Shown: positions 1-14,030, counted from the stretch's first letter. The stretch: 64,000 nucleotides of DNA from Sandaracinus amylolyticus (GCF_021631985.1 NZ_CP070225.1:7564001-7628000), one strand, 5' to 3'. Made by a program: numbers and translations. The notes: a model not told the origin generated them from the letters alone.

Positions 1-1888
1 CGAGCGTGCTCGCCCGCTCCGAGACTCCCATGCACGCCGCCACCCGGAGCACGTCCTGAGTCTCTCCGGGGAGCTTGCGCAGCTTCCCCACCATCAGCTC
101 GACGACGTTGTCGGAGTGCTCCTTCGCCGCGATCTGCGACACGTCCCAGCGCCAGCGTCGCGACCCAGGATCGAACGCGACCGCGCCCTCGCGATGCAGC
201 GCGGTGAGGAACTGGATCGTGAAGAACGGATTTCCGCCGGTCTTCGAGCGCACCAATCGCGCGAGCGGCGCCGCCTCCGCCCTCGAGCAGTGCAGCGTGT
301 CGGCGACCAGCTCCGTGACGTGCTCGGCGCCGAGCGGCGCGAGCACGATGCTCCGCACCGGCGTCGTGCTCGCGCGCACCTGCTCGAGCGTCGCGACGAG
401 CGGATGGTGCGAGTCGACCTCGTTGTCGCGATAGGCGACGACGAGCAGCAGATCGTGAGTCTCGGGGCTCGTCATCAGGTGACCGACGAGCCGCAGGCTC
501 GCGTCGTCGGCCCACTGGAGGTCGTCGAGGAACACGGTCAGCGGCTGCTCGCGGCGCGTGAACGCGCCGAAGAACTGCCCCATCACGGCCTGCAGCCGCA
601 TCTCCGACTCGCGCGCACCGAGCGGCGGGACCTGCGGCTGCGGGCCGAGGATCAGCCCGAGCTGCGGGATCAGATCCACGACCAGCGCCGCATTCGCGCC
701 GAGCGCGGCGAGGAGTCGGTCGCGCCACTCCGACACCCGCTCCGGGCTCTCGGCAAGGATGTCGAGGACGAGCTCGCGGAACCCCTGGACGATCGTGGAG
801 TACGGCACTTCGCGCCGCAGTCGCTCGAACTTCCCCGACACGAAGAGCCCGCGGCGCGCGACGAGCCAGCGATGCAGCTCGTGGACGACCGCCGACTTCC
901 CGATGCCGGAGTACCCGGTGACCACCACGAGCTCGGGCTCGCCGGTCGACGCGACGGAGTCGAGCGTGTCTCGGAGCGCGCGGGTCTCGCGCTCGCGCCC
1001 GTAGAGCCTCTGAGGGATCAGGAATCGCTCCGAGAGGTCGCGCTCGCCGAGCGGGAACGGGACGATCCTTCCGTCTCGCTGCCACTGCTCGAGGCAGCGC
1101 CTCAGATCGTGCTCGAGCCCGGACGCGCTCTGGTAGCGCTCGTCGGGGGACTTCGCGAGCAGCTTGAGGACGATCTCGGCGAGCGCGCGCGGCACCGAGG
1201 GGCGCAGCTCGTCGGGTGAGGGCGGCCTCCGCGCGACGTGGGCATGCACCCAGCCCACCGCATCGCCAGCCTCGAACGGGAGGTGGGCCGTGAGCAGCTG
1301 GAAGAACATGACCCCGAGCGAGTAGAGATCGGAGCGGCTGTCGAGCGCTCGGTTCATCCGCCCGGTCTGCTCGGGAGAGACGTACGGCAGCGAGCCCTCG
1401 ATGAGGCGCGCGGGGCGCGCGGTCATCGCCTCTCGGCCCACGCGCGACGCGATCCCGAACCCGGTCAGCCGGACCTCGCAAGTGCTGGGCTCGACCAGGA
1501 CGTTCGCGGGCTTGACGTCCTTGTGGACCAGGCCGCGCCCGTGGATCGCGGCGAGCGACGCGGCAACGCGCACCGCGATCTCGAGGAAGCGGCCGAGCTC
1601 CATCGGCCCGCGCGCCAGCTCCTCGAGCGTCCTGCCGCCGAAGTCCGCCGCCTCGAGCGCGAGCCGTCCGCCGTAGGTCCGGAGCGCGAGGGGCTCGACG
1701 GCGGGCAAGCCCTGCAGCACGGCCCGGAGCGCGTGCTCGTTCCGGAGGCGCTCGATCTCACCGGGACGCTCACCCGAGGGGACCTTGAGCAGCACCGCGC
1801 GGCCATCGGCGCTGCGCACCGCGCGGAGCAGCGTCGCCTCGCTCGCCTCGGAGAGCGTCTCGATGATCGAGTACTCGCGGCCGGTCAT
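1..1888 (-). CDS. Hybrid serine/threonine kinase - AAA/STAND ATPase signalling protein (C-terminus cut by window edge)
   Basis: The reading frame runs from ATG at 1888 to the window edge, so about 629 N-terminal residues are visible. Residues 1-265 form a Hanks-type kinase fold: a probable ATP lysine near residue 35 (VLLKV), the catalytic loop VHKDVKPANVLV at 121-132, and an SPEQTGRMN segment in place of APE. A predicted-ATPase module follows from about 300, with Walker A (GYSGIGKSA, near 329) and Walker B (FLDDLQWADD, near 454). Family members usually continue with TPR, GAF and histidine-kinase domains, which would lie outside the window. The metal-binding DFG motif reads GFG (LTGFGIAS, 141-148), so its aspartate is missing. 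Role inferred: cytoplasmic stress or developmental signalling. Confidence 0.9.
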   Translation of the reverse strand, partial: MTGREYSIIETLSEASEATLLRAVRSADGRAVLLKVPSGERPGEIERLRNEHALRAVLQGLPAVEPLALRTYGGRLALEAADFGGRTLEELARGPMELGRFLEIAVRVAASLAAIHGRGLVHKDVKPANVLVEPSTCEVRLTGFGIASRVGREAMTARPARLIEGSLPYVSPEQTGRMNRALDSRSDLYSLGVMFFQLLTAHLPFEAGDAVGWVHAHVARRPPSPDELRPSVPRALAEIVLKLLAKSPDERYQSASGLEHDLRRCLEQWQRDGRIVPFPLGERDLSERFLIPQRLYGRERETRALRDTLDSVASTGEPELVVVTGYSGIGKSAVVHELHRWLVARRGLFVSGKFERLRREVPYSTIVQGFRELVLDILAESPERVSEWRDRLLAALGANAALVVDLIPQLGLILGPQPQVPPLGARESEMRLQAVMGQFFGAFTRREQPLTVFLDDLQWADDASLRLVGHLMTSPETHDLLLVVAYRDNEVDSHHPLVATLEQVRASTTPVRSIVLAPLGAEHVTELVADTLHCSRAEAAPLARLVRSKTGGNPFFTIQFLTALHREGAVAFDPGSRRWRWDVSQIAAKEHSDNVVELMVGKLRKLPGETQDVLRVAACMGVSERASTL

Positions 1889-2060
1889 CCTCCCGTCTGC
1901 TCCCGCGCGCGGTACGCAGCGAGAAACATGCCGCGGCGCGGCTGGCGACCGGGGAGCGCCCGGTGAGGGGCGTGATGCATCGGCGCGAGCCGCCGCGCGA
2001 CGTCGTGAGACCTCGTGCCGCGCACGCGAGCCAGCAGTGGGGCAGCCGCGCGCCCCTCGC

Positions 2061-2507
2061 TCAGGCCGACCCGAGCTTCGCGATCAGTCCGATCCGCACG
2101 TTGTTCTTGAGCGCCTGCGACACCGGGCAGCCGCCCTTCGCCGCCGTCGCGAGCTCCTCGAACTTCGCGCCGTCGATCCCGCTCACGTTCCCGCTCACCT
2201 CGAGGTCGCTCGACACGATCGCGAACCCGTCGCCGACCTTGTCGAACGTCACGGTCGCACTGACGTCGAGGCTCGTGCCCGGCGTGCCGTTCTTCGCGAG
2301 CTGCGCGGAGAGCGCCATCGCGAAGCAGCTCGCGTGCGCCGCCGCGATCAGCTCCTCCGGGCTCGTCTTGCCACCCGCCTCGCCGCTGCGCGCCGGCCAG
2401 CTCACGGGTTGATCCCGGAACGCTCCGCTCGTGGCCGCGGTGACGAGACCGCTTCCCTTCGCGAGGTCCCCCGTCCAGCGCACGTTCGCGACTCTCTTCA
2501 CCGCCAT
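2061..2507 (-). CDS. osmC: OsmC/Ohr-family peroxiredoxin
   Basis: This 148-residue protein has the full length and motif layout of OsmC-type thiol peroxidases, which reduce organic hydroperoxides in the cytoplasm. The two redox cysteines are visible as AAHASCFAMALS (Cys61) and GGCPVSQ (Cys127). The N-terminus (VKRVANVRWTGDLAKGSG) matches the OsmC rather than the Ohr subgroup. The ATG is preceded at about 8 nt by an AAAGGAG ribosome binding site. It is divergent from the MopE gene at 2708, and the two share a 200-bp promoter region. Confidence 0.93.
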   Translation of the reverse strand: MAVKRVANVRWTGDLAKGSGLVTAATSGAFRDQPVSWPARSGEAGGKTSPEELIAAAHASCFAMALSAQLAKNGTPGTSLDVSATVTFDKVGDGFAIVSSDLEVSGNVSGIDGAKFEELATAAKGGCPVSQALKNNVRIGLIAKLGSA

Positions 2508-2707
2508 GACCAGCGCTCCTTTCGTGTCAGCCGAGCGCGCAGCGTATCCGACCCTCGCGGTCGCGCTCCATCGGTGAATGCCGATATACGTCCTCGATAA
2601 TCACGCTGCGACTCGAACACGATCGAAAGCGATCACAACGGGCGATCCCCTCTGGTGCCGCAGACAGACGCGGGTGTAGCTTCCGCGCTCTGAGGGAGAA
2701 GAACGCG

Positions 2708-5700
2708 ATGCGCCACGCTTCGCTCTGGGTGCCCTTGTGCCTGGTGACTGGCGTGCTCGTCGCGAGCGACCCGTCGCCAGCCTCGGCACAGTCGTCGATC
2801 ACCCCGTATTTCCTGGTGATCTTCGATACTTCGGGCTCGATGGACGAGTCGACGGGTGGGGGCAACAACTCGTGCGGCCGCCCGCGACGCCGGATGAACG
2901 ACGCGAAATGCGTCCTCCAGCGCGTCATCAACGGCTATGGCGAAGTGACGTTCGGTCTCGAGCGCTTCACGCAGTACTGCAGTGGCGATAGCTGTGGTGG
3001 CTGCAACGGTGGGACCTGCGGCTGCTTTTGTACTGCCGAGTGCGGGTCATCATCGGCAAGTGGCGAAGTGCTCGTCCCGATCGCGGCCGACAACCAGTCT
3101 GCGATCCTCGAGTGGGTCGACTTCTCGTGCTCCACCTGCGACGAGACGGCGGTCGGCGAGAACCCCGAGCTCGTCGCCCAGGGCGGCACTCCGCTCGGCG
3201 GTGCGCTCCGCCGCGCCCGCGCCTACTACGCCGGTGGCACGAGCCCGCTGATCGGCGATGCCCCGGGCACCTGTCGCCCCATCAACGTCATCCTGCTCAC
3301 CGACGGTGAAGAGACGTGCGAAGGCAACGCCGTGTCCGCCGCGACCGCGCTGCGCTCGACGACCGTCGACGGGCGCACCTACGACATCCGCACCTACGTG
3401 ATCGGCTTCGGTGTCTCTCCCGGCAACGCCGACATCGAGGGCATCGCGACCGCGGGCGGCACCGATGCGCCCGGGACGCGGCGCGGCTTCTACGCCACCG
3501 ACGAGACCAGCCTCGCGCTCGCGTTCTCGCAGATCATCGAGAGCTCGATTCGCTTCGAGACCTGCAATGGCAGCGACGACGACTGCGACACTCGGGTCGA
3601 CGAGGGATTCCCCCTCTATTGCAATCGACCGACCCAGCCGATCGCCAATCTGTGTGTCGATCCCGGCGAGAGCCTCTGCAACGGAGTCGACGACAACTGC
3701 AATGGTGTGGTCGACGAAGGCCGGCTGAACGCGTGCGGCGTGTGCGGCGCGGTCCCGACCGAGGTGTGCAACCTCGTCGACGACGACTGCGACATGGTCA
3801 TCGACGAAGGGGTCTGCGGCGGGTGCATCCCGAGCGCCGAGATCTGCGACAACGTCGACAACGACTGCGACACCCGCATCGACGAGGGCATCTCGCGCGC
3901 CTGCGGCACCGACGTCGGCGAGTGCACCGCGGGCACGCAGACGTGCGCCGCGGGCGTGTGGGGCGCGTGCAACGACGTGCGCGGCACCCCGGAGACCTGC
4001 GACAACCAGGACGACGACTGCAACGGCGTGATCGACGGCATCTCGCGCGCCTGCGGCACCGACGTCGGAGCCTGCCAGGCCGGCACCGAGCTCTGCACCA
4101 CCGGCACCTGGGGCTCGTGCGTGGGCGCGATCGGGCCCTCGCTCGAGACCTGCAACGCGATCGACGACGACTGCGACACCCGCACCGACGAGGGCAATCC
4201 CGGCGGCGGCAGCACGTGTGGATCGAGCATCGGCGAGTGCAGGCCCGGCACGCTCGGCTGCGTCGGCGGATCGCTGACGTGCACCGGCGGCGTGCAGCCC
4301 GGCGCCGAGACCTGCGACGGACAGGACGACGACTGCGACGGATCGATCGACGAGGGCGTGCCCTCGATGGGCGCGTGCGGCACGTCGACCGGTGAGTGCG
4401 ATCCCGGGGTGATGCGCTGTGTCTCCGGCGCGTACGCGTGCGTCGGCGCGATCGGATCGACCGCCGAGGTCTGCAACGGGCTCGACGACGACTGCGACGG
4501 ATCGACCGACGAGAGCAATCCCGGCGGCGGCGCGAGCTGCGGATCGAGCGTCGGTGAGTGCGGCCCCGGAACGCTCGTGTGCACCGGCGGCGCGCTCACG
4601 TGCTCGGGATCCACCGGACCGACTTCGGAGATCTGCGACGGAGAAGACGACGACTGCGACGGGGCGACCGACGAGGGCGTGCCCACCGCGGGCAGCTGCG
4701 GATCGAACGTCGGTGAGTGCGGCCCCGGCGTGCTGAGCTGCGTCTCGGGCACCTACAGCTGCGTGGGCTCGCGCGGACCGACGAGCGAGGTCTGCAACGG
4801 CCGCGACGACGACTGCGACAGCAGCACCGACGAGAACAATCCCGGCGGCGGCGCGAGCTGCGGCATCGACACCGGCGAGTGCAGCACCGGCACGCTCGCG
4901 TGCACCGCGGGTGTGCTGACCTGCACCGGCAACATCGGGCCCGCGGCGGAGACCTGCGACGGTCAGGACGACGACTGCGACGGTGCGACCGACGAGTCGA
5001 TCCCGACGATGGGCGCGTGTGGCGAGTCGACCGGCGAGTGCGATCCCGGCGTGCTCGCGTGCACCGGAGGATCGTTCCAGTGCATCGGCGCGCGCGGCGC
5101 GACGACCGAGGTGTGCAATGCGCTCGACGACGACTGCGATGGTCGCACCGACGAGGGCAATCCGGGCGGCGGCGCGAGCTGCGGATCGACGCTCGGTGAG
5201 TGTCGCCCCGGCACGCTCACCTGCAGCGCCGGCACGCTGACCTGCACCGGCGGTGTCACGCCGATGGGCGAGACCTGCGATGGTGAGGACGACGACTGCG
5301 ACGGTGCGACCGACGAGTCGATCCCGAGCTCGGGCTCGTGCGGATCGGCGGTCGGCGAGTGCGACACCGGCGCGCTGCAGTGCGTCGGCGGCACGTTCAC
5401 CTGCGTCGGTGATCGCGGCCCCGCGGACGAGCTCTGCAACGGGCTCGACGACGACTGCGACACTCGCACCGACGAGGGCAATCCCGGCGGCGGCGCGAGC
5501 TGCGGCACCGACGTCGGCGAGTGCACGCCCGGCACCAGCGCGTGTGTCGGCGGCGTGCTGACCTGCTCCGGCGGGACCACCGGAGCCGCGGAGACCTGCA
5601 ACACGCGCGACGACGACTGCGATGGTCTCGTCGACGAGGGCAATCCCGGCGGCGGTGCGCGCTGCGGCGCGAGCGACGTCGGAGAGTGCGATTTCGGCGC

Positions 5701-7239
5701 GCTCGCCTGCACGGGGGGCACGCTGGTGTGCGTCGGCGAGACGACGGGCACGGGCGAGATCTGCGACGGTCGCGACAACGACTGCGACACGCACGTCGAC
5801 GAGGATGATCCCGAAGGCGGCGCGGCGTGCGGCGTCGACACCGGCGAGTGCAATCCGGGCACGACGCACTGCGTGTCGGGCGCGCTGGTGTGCGACGGCG
5901 GTCGGGGCCCGACCGCGGAAGTCTGCAACGGCCTCGACGACGACTGCGACGGAGTCGAGGACGAGGGAATCCCGGTCGGCGCGCCCTGCGGCTCCGACGT
6001 CGGCGAGTGCTCGCCCGGCGTCAACATCTGCCGCGACGGAGCGCTGCAGTGCGAGGGCGAGATCGGTCCCGTCGCCGAGATCTGCAACCTGCTCGACGAC
6101 GACTGCAACGGAAGCATCGACGAGGGCCTGGGCATCGGCCCGGCGTGCGGCACCGACGAAGGTGTGTGCATGGCCGGTCGGATGGAGTGCGTCGACGGCG
6201 AGGAGATCTGCGTGGGCGAGATGCCCGGCAGTCCCGAGGTCTGCGACTGCCTGGACAACGACTGCAACGGCTCGACGGATGACCCGCCGGCCGGCGGCAG
6301 CCTCTGCCCCGCGGGCAGCACGTGCACCGACTGTCAGTGCGCCCTGCCCTGCGTGGAGAGCGAGTTCGGGTTCCGCTGTCCGAGCGGTCGCTTCCCGCAG
6401 GTGAGCGGCGAGACCTGCTTCTGCGTGGCCGAGCGCTGCAACGACACGACGTGCGGCGCGGAGACGATCCGCGACGGCGCGGGTGACGTGCTGTGCGCGC
6501 CCGACGATCCGACCGTCGCGCCCTGCGTGTGCCGCGCGAACGCGTGCACGAACCTGTGCGCGCTCTCGAGCTGCGAGCTCCCGCTCGTCTGCGACGACCG
6601 GACCGGCACCTGCGTCGAGGACTCGTGCGTCGTGCTGCCCTGCGACGAGGGCGAGGTCTGCGATCGCGAGAGCGACGAGTGCGTGCCCGATCCCTGCCTG
6701 AGCGCGGAGTGCGCCGCCGATCAGGCGTGTCGCGACGGAACGTGCGAGACGAGCTGTGCGCACGTCGAGTGCGATGCCGGCGATCACTGCGTACACGGCG
6801 CCTGCGTGCCCGACCAGTGCGAAGAGATCGAGTGCGGAGACGAGGTCTGCGACCCCGAGACCGGCGGGTGCGTGCCCGACGCGTGCGAGGGAGTCACTTG
6901 TCGCGGCAGCGACGAGTGCGACCCGACGAGCGGTGACTGCGTCGCCGATCCCTGCGAGCGACTGCACTGCCCCGACGGAGAGATCTGCGTGGACGGCGAG
7001 TGCGCGCTCGAGCCCAGGCCGGGCACCGACGCTGGTGTGATCGGACCGATGGACGGCGGAAACGGATCGCCCGACGCGGGCGACGGAGGCAGCGGCGACG
7101 GGCGCACGCGCGTGCTCGCCGCGGGCGGTGGCGGCTGCATCTGCGCGGTGCACGAGCAGCGCGCGCCCGGTGGGCTCGCGTGGAGCGTGCTCGCCGCGCT
7201 GGGGATCGCGATCGTCGCGCGTCGTCGTCGAGGTGCGCG

Positions 7240-7243
<4 letters not shown>
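2708..7243 (+). CDS. Giant secreted von Willebrand A / MopE-repeat protein with MYXO-CTERM-like tail
   Basis: This is a 1511-residue exported protein. A signal peptide ends near residue 28 (ASAQ). A von Willebrand A domain follows, with a MIDAS-type DTSGS near residue 40 and LLTDGEE near 197. Then come 19 copies of the calcium/metal-binding MopE-type motif (C-x4-DxDCDG-x2-DEG), spanning about residues 285-1195. A second Cys-rich region (about 1195-1437) is built of short C-x-C modules. The C-terminus has GGCIC, a hydrophobic helix and RRRR, resembling the MYXO-CTERM surface-sorting signal. The ATG has a GAGGGAGAAG site upstream. Probable role: a surface adhesion or metal-binding protein. The next gene overlaps its stop by 4 bp, so the two are probably co-transcribed and translationally coupled. 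Confidence 0.9.
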
Positions 7244-10974
<3,731 letters not shown>

Positions 10975-10980
10975 CTCTTG

Positions 10981-11004
10981 GGAGGGGTCTTGGAAGACCC
11001 CTCC
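10981..11004 (+). terminator. Strong hairpin after the MopE operon
   Basis: A 9-bp perfect stem GGAGGGGTC/GACCCCTCC around a 6-nt loop lies 7 nt after the stop at 10974. There is no T-tract, as is common in very GC-rich genomes. It forms one end of a dispersed element (see 10981-11051). Confidence 0.7.
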
Positions 11005-11051
11005 CCAAACACTGCGCGCGGGGCCCAACCCCGCTTGCTCGTCCTCGCCGC
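10981..11051 (-). repeat. Dispersed intergenic element, copy 1 (terminal hairpin plus GAGCAAGCGGGG block)
   Basis: On the minus strand this reads a GAGCAAGCGGGGTTGGG block, then CCCGCGCGCAG, GTT and a terminal GGGGTC/GACCCC hairpin. The same order recurs on the plus strand at 27509-27608, so it is a repeated unit in opposite orientation. Confidence 0.65.
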
Positions 11052-11104
11052 GCTTGCTCGGGCGGGCGCTCGCCGGAGCGCCCGATGCGCGCTAGCCCGC
11101 GGTG

Positions 11105-11413
11105 ATGGCCGCCAAGAAGCGAGCGCGCACCGTACGCCGGAAGCTCGAGCGCGAGCTCACCTCGCTCCACGATGCGCGCGAGAAGCTCGCGCTCCTCTCG
11201 GAAGGAGGCGCGCCCGAGCGACCGATCGTCGTGCCGAGCGCGTCGGTGATCGAGACACGCGCGCTCTCGCTCGGCTGCGCACGCTGCGAGGGCGAGCTGC
11301 GCATCGAGTCGCACGACGCGGTCGGCGGGCTGCGGCGCGTGCGCGCACGCTGTCGCGCGTGTGGCGCGGTCCGCGAGATCTGGTTCGACCTCGCGAGCCG
11401 TCTACTTTCCTGA
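11105..11413 (+). CDS. Small zinc-ribbon-like protein of unknown function
   Basis: About 102 residues. A basic, helical N-terminal half (KKRARTVRRKLERELTSL) is followed by a probable four-cysteine zinc ribbon: CARCEGEL, then CRACGAVREIW. No catalytic motif is visible. A GTG immediately before the ATG at 11105 could also start it. It ends 46 bp before the cREC-like gene and could be in an operon with it. Codon use and frame bias fit a real gene. The function is unknown; nucleic-acid or protein binding is a guess. Confidence 0.65.
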   Translation: MAAKKRARTVRRKLERELTSLHDAREKLALLSEGGAPERPIVVPSASVIETRALSLGCARCEGELRIESHDAVGGLRRVRARCRACGAVREIWFDLASRLLS

Positions 11414-11459
11414 TGCAGTGCGGCACGAGCGTTGCTCGACCTCGGGCACGGAGGTCTTG

Positions 11460-11870
11460 ATGGCATCGCACGTTCGACTCTGGCTGGACGACCAGGTCCC
11501 CGCGCCCGAAGGCTGGACCACGGTCACCAACGTCGACGCGGCGCGCTCGCTGCTCGAGTCCGGCGTCGACACGATCTCGCTCGGTGACCGGCTCGACGCG
11601 AGCCACGGGCACCGCCTCGCGCTCCTGGTCTGGATGATGCGCACCGGCACCTGGCCCCGCGAGCGCCCCGAGGTCCACGGCTCGCGTCGGCTCGAGATCA
11701 CGGCGATGAAGCTCGCGCTCGACGCCGCGTGGCCGCTGCGCGAGCGAGTGGCCCGCGCGGCGCGCGCCGCGGAGCGCGCGATCGAGACGACGGGCGTGAG
11801 CCGCATCGCGGAGAACGCGGTGCAGACGACGCGCTCGCTGATCGCCCGCCGCACCGCGCGCGCCACCTGA
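11460..11870 (+). CDS. cREC-like (cyclic-phosphate processing receiver-type) domain protein
   Basis: 136 residues starting at an ATG with a GGAGG site 5 nt upstream. The N-terminus (VRLWLDDQVPAPEGWTTV) matches the family pattern of small receiver-like proteins that begin with a WLDDxRPAPEGW-type motif, a group predicted to act on cyclic nucleotide or phosphate ligands. The usual conserved ISLDHDLG stretch is here ISLGDRLD, so the acidic pocket is altered. A helical Arg/Ala-rich tail (about 85-136) extends beyond the domain. No partner enzyme is adjacent. Assignment is by motif resemblance only. Confidence 0.6.
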   Translation: MASHVRLWLDDQVPAPEGWTTVTNVDAARSLLESGVDTISLGDRLDASHGHRLALLVWMMRTGTWPRERPEVHGSRRLEITAMKLALDAAWPLRERVARAARAAERAIETTGVSRIAENAVQTTRSLIARRTARAT

Positions 11871-11922
11871 GGCGTGGCGAATCACCCCGGAGGCGAGGCG
11901 CCGTCGCAGAGCGCCTCGAAAT

Positions 11923-11998
11923 TCGGCTCGCCCGCCGGTCCCTACCGTCCGCGCGCTTCGCGCGCTCCGGTCCGGACCCGCGGGACGAGCACTCCGGC
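11923..11998 (-). repeat. Dispersed stem-loop element, copy A
   Basis: A 76-bp copy of the family described at 31281-31357, in minus orientation. It fills the gap between the convergent cREC-like gene (stop 11870) and J-domain gene (stop 12005). The inner stem GCGCGC-GAA-GCGCGC is intact. Confidence 0.85.
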
Positions 11999-12004
11999 AA
12001 GAAC

Positions 12005-12535
12005 TCACTCCGGCGCGCGCTTCTTCGGTCGCTTCGCCTGCTTCTCGCGGCGCGCGATCGCGCGCTCGTAGGCCGCGTGCAGCGCGCGGAACGCATCGGC
12101 ATCGCCGCCCTGATCGGGATGCGTCTCGAGCGCGCGCGCCCGGTACGCGCGTTTGATCTCGGCGACGCTCGCCTTCGGATCGACGCCGAGCACCGTCCAC
12201 AGGCTCTGCGGCGCCGCATCGGGGACCCGGCGCGCGCGCACGCTCTCGCTCGCGCCCTCCCGCGCCGCGCGCAGCTCCGACGGCGTGAACGGCGGCATGC
12301 CGCGCATCACGCGCACGCACGCACGCGCCCAGCGCGCGTCGACCTCGATGAGCGCGCGCTCCGCGACCCGCTCGGCCTCCTGCTTCGCCTCCTCGTAGGT
12401 GCTCGCGCCGCCGTTCGACGCGTCGGGCTTGCGGAACGGGTGCAGCGCGGGCGGCGCGCTCCACCACGCAGCCCAGAAGAAGCGGCCGCGCTGCGTCTTC
12501 GCGATCGAGACGACGGGGGCGAAGAGCTCGGTCAC
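12005..12535 (-). CDS. J-domain (DnaJ-like) protein
   Basis: 176 residues from a GTG start. Residues about 109-165 are a J-domain: SLWTVLGVDPKASVAEIKRAY, then HPDQGGD with the invariant HPD tripeptide that stimulates the DnaK ATPase, and a basic tail (KQAKRPKKRAPE). The N-terminal 100 residues show a Trp-rich start (FFWAAWWSAPP) and match no family I recognise. There is no G/F-rich or zinc-finger domain, so this is a type III J-protein that probably recruits DnaK to a particular client bound by the N-terminal part. Confidence 0.85.
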   Translation of the reverse strand: MTELFAPVVSIAKTQRGRFFWAAWWSAPPALHPFRKPDASNGGASTYEEAKQEAERVAERALIEVDARWARACVRVMRGMPPFTPSELRAAREGASESVRARRVPDAAPQSLWTVLGVDPKASVAEIKRAYRARALETHPDQGGDADAFRALHAAYERAIARREKQAKRPKKRAPE

Positions 12536-12658
12536 CGCGCGCCTTCATACCGCGCACCACCCCCTCGATGCACGCAGCGCGCGAGGCGCGCCGCCACGTG
12601 CACCGTGGTCCCGGTGCGCGCCGCGCTTGGCGCGCGTTCTGCGACCTCGCACGCCGCC

Positions 12659-13621
12659 ATGAAGAAGCTGCAGGACGCGGTCGTCGTGATCACCGGCGCA
12701 TCGAGCGGCATCGGTCGCGCCACCGCGCGCGCGTTCGCGGCCCGACGCGCTCGAGTCGTGCTCGCCGCGCGACGCGAGGCCGCGCTCGACGAGGTGGCGC
12801 GCGAGTGCGAGCAGGCGGGCGGTCGCGCGCTCGTGGTGCCCACCGACGTGACCGAGCTCGAGGCCGTCGAGCACCTCGCAGCGCGCGCGGTCGACGCGTT
12901 CGGTCGCATCGACGTGTGGGTCAACAACGCGGCGGTCGCGGTGTTCGGGCGCTTCGAGGACACGCCCTACGACGCGTTCCGGCGCGTGATCGACGTGAAC
13001 CTGCTCGGCTACGTGCACGGCGCGCGCGCCGCGTTGCCGCGCTTCCGGGACGCAGGACGCGGCGTGCTGATCAACATCGCGTCGATCCTCGCGCGCCTGA
13101 CCCAGCCGTACATGAGCGCGTACGTGATGTCGAAGCACGCGATCGAGGCGCTCTCGGACTGCCTGCGACAGGAGCTCGTCGGCTCGGGGATCGAGGTGTG
13201 CACCGTGCTGCCCGCGGCGATCGACACGCCGCTGTGGCAGCGATCCGCGAACTACACCGGGCACGTCGTCGAGCCGCCGCCGCCGGTGTACCGGCCGGAG
13301 CGCGTCGCGCGCACGATCGTCTCGCTCGCCGAGCGACCGCGACGCATGGCCTACGCGGGCAACGCAGGGCGCGTGCTGACGTGGCAGCAGCGGCTCGCGC
13401 CGGGCCTCGGCGCGCGCTTCGTCGGCGCGGCGATGGAGCGCGTCACGATCCGCGACGACGAAGCACCGGTGAGCGACGGCAACATCTTCATGCCGCTCTC
13501 CGACCATCACGCGACCGGCGGCGATTGGACCGAGGGTGCCAGTCTGCTCCGCGCGATCGTGCGGTTCGCGAGACGAGCGCTGCGTGGCGAGGGGCCCAGT
13601 CGGCTCGCCACCGGTCGCTGA
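12659..13621 (+). CDS. Short-chain dehydrogenase/reductase
   Basis: 320 residues. The classical SDR layout is visible: nucleotide-binding TGASSGIG near residue 13, NNAA near 88, catalytic Ser in NIASILA, and the YxxxK pair in YVMSK. Arginines after the first strands (AARREAAL) suggest NADP preference. A C-terminal extension of about 70 residues beyond the core is typical of the membrane-associated DHRS7-like or YqjQ-like group. The substrate is unknown. The ATG at 12659 is chosen because the Rossmann fold begins 8 residues later; the upstream open frame has no recognisable protein. Confidence 0.9.
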   Translation: MKKLQDAVVVITGASSGIGRATARAFAARRARVVLAARREAALDEVARECEQAGGRALVVPTDVTELEAVEHLAARAVDAFGRIDVWVNNAAVAVFGRFEDTPYDAFRRVIDVNLLGYVHGARAALPRFRDAGRGVLINIASILARLTQPYMSAYVMSKHAIEALSDCLRQELVGSGIEVCTVLPAAIDTPLWQRSANYTGHVVEPPPPVYRPERVARTIVSLAERPRRMAYAGNAGRVLTWQQRLAPGLGARFVGAAMERVTIRDDEAPVSDGNIFMPLSDHHATGGDWTEGASLLRAIVRFARRALRGEGPSRLATGR

Positions 13622-13645
13622 GCGTGCCAGTCGCGACTGGCGCTC
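13620..13645. terminator. Bidirectional terminator between convergent genes
   Basis: A perfect 16-bp palindrome GCCAGTCGCGACTGGC (13626-13641), flanked by GAGCG/GCTC arms, spans the 22-bp gap between the SDR stop and the SnoaL-like stop. Confidence 0.7.
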
Positions 13646-14030
13646 ACGACTCGCCTTCGTCGATCGCGCCCTCGTAATAGAAGCGCTCCTCCACGATCGC
13701 GCCGCCGGACCAGCGCTGCACCGCGACCTCCTCGAGGCGCATCGGACGTCCGTCGCGGCCCTCGAAGCGGATCACCCACTCGACGAACGACACGCCGCGC
13801 GCTTCGTCCGCCGCCATCGCGCGCGCGACGAGCTTCGGCGGACGCGGCTGCTCGGCCAGCGCGGCCCGCTCGTACTCGACGCACGCCGCCCGCCCTGCCC
13901 GCGCGCGCTCGTAGTTCTCGAACACGACGACGTCCTCGGCGTAGAAGCGCTCGATCGCGTCGAGCGTGTGGCCCGTCTCGCAGGCGCGGACGAGCTCGAC
14001 GAGGCGATCACGGATCGGCGTGGCGCTCAT
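13644..14030 (-). CDS. SnoaL/NTF2-like fold protein
   Basis: 128 residues beginning MSATPIRDRLVELVRACETG. The pattern (a helix pair, then AIERFYAEDVVVFENYERARAG, then VSFVEWVIRFEGRDG and EEVAVQRWSGGAIVEERFYYEGA) is that of SnoaL/NTF2-like cyclase or isomerase-fold proteins of about 130 residues. These bind small hydrophobic ligands in a cone-shaped pocket. No specific catalytic residues can be assigned. The start at 14030 is preferred because the upstream in-frame extension reads as arginine-rich shadow sequence. Confidence 0.8.
   Translation of the reverse strand: MSATPIRDRLVELVRACETGHTLDAIERFYAEDVVVFENYERARAGRAACVEYERAALAEQPRPPKLVARAMAADEARGVSFVEWVIRFEGRDGRPMRLEEVAVQRWSGGAIVEERFYYEGAIDEGES

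Noticed and set aside
3050-7153. A 1367-codon minus-strand frame opposite the first MopE gene
   Set aside because: Repetitive AVAVVVE-like peptides are the reverse complement of the DDDCDG repeats; no start context or domain.
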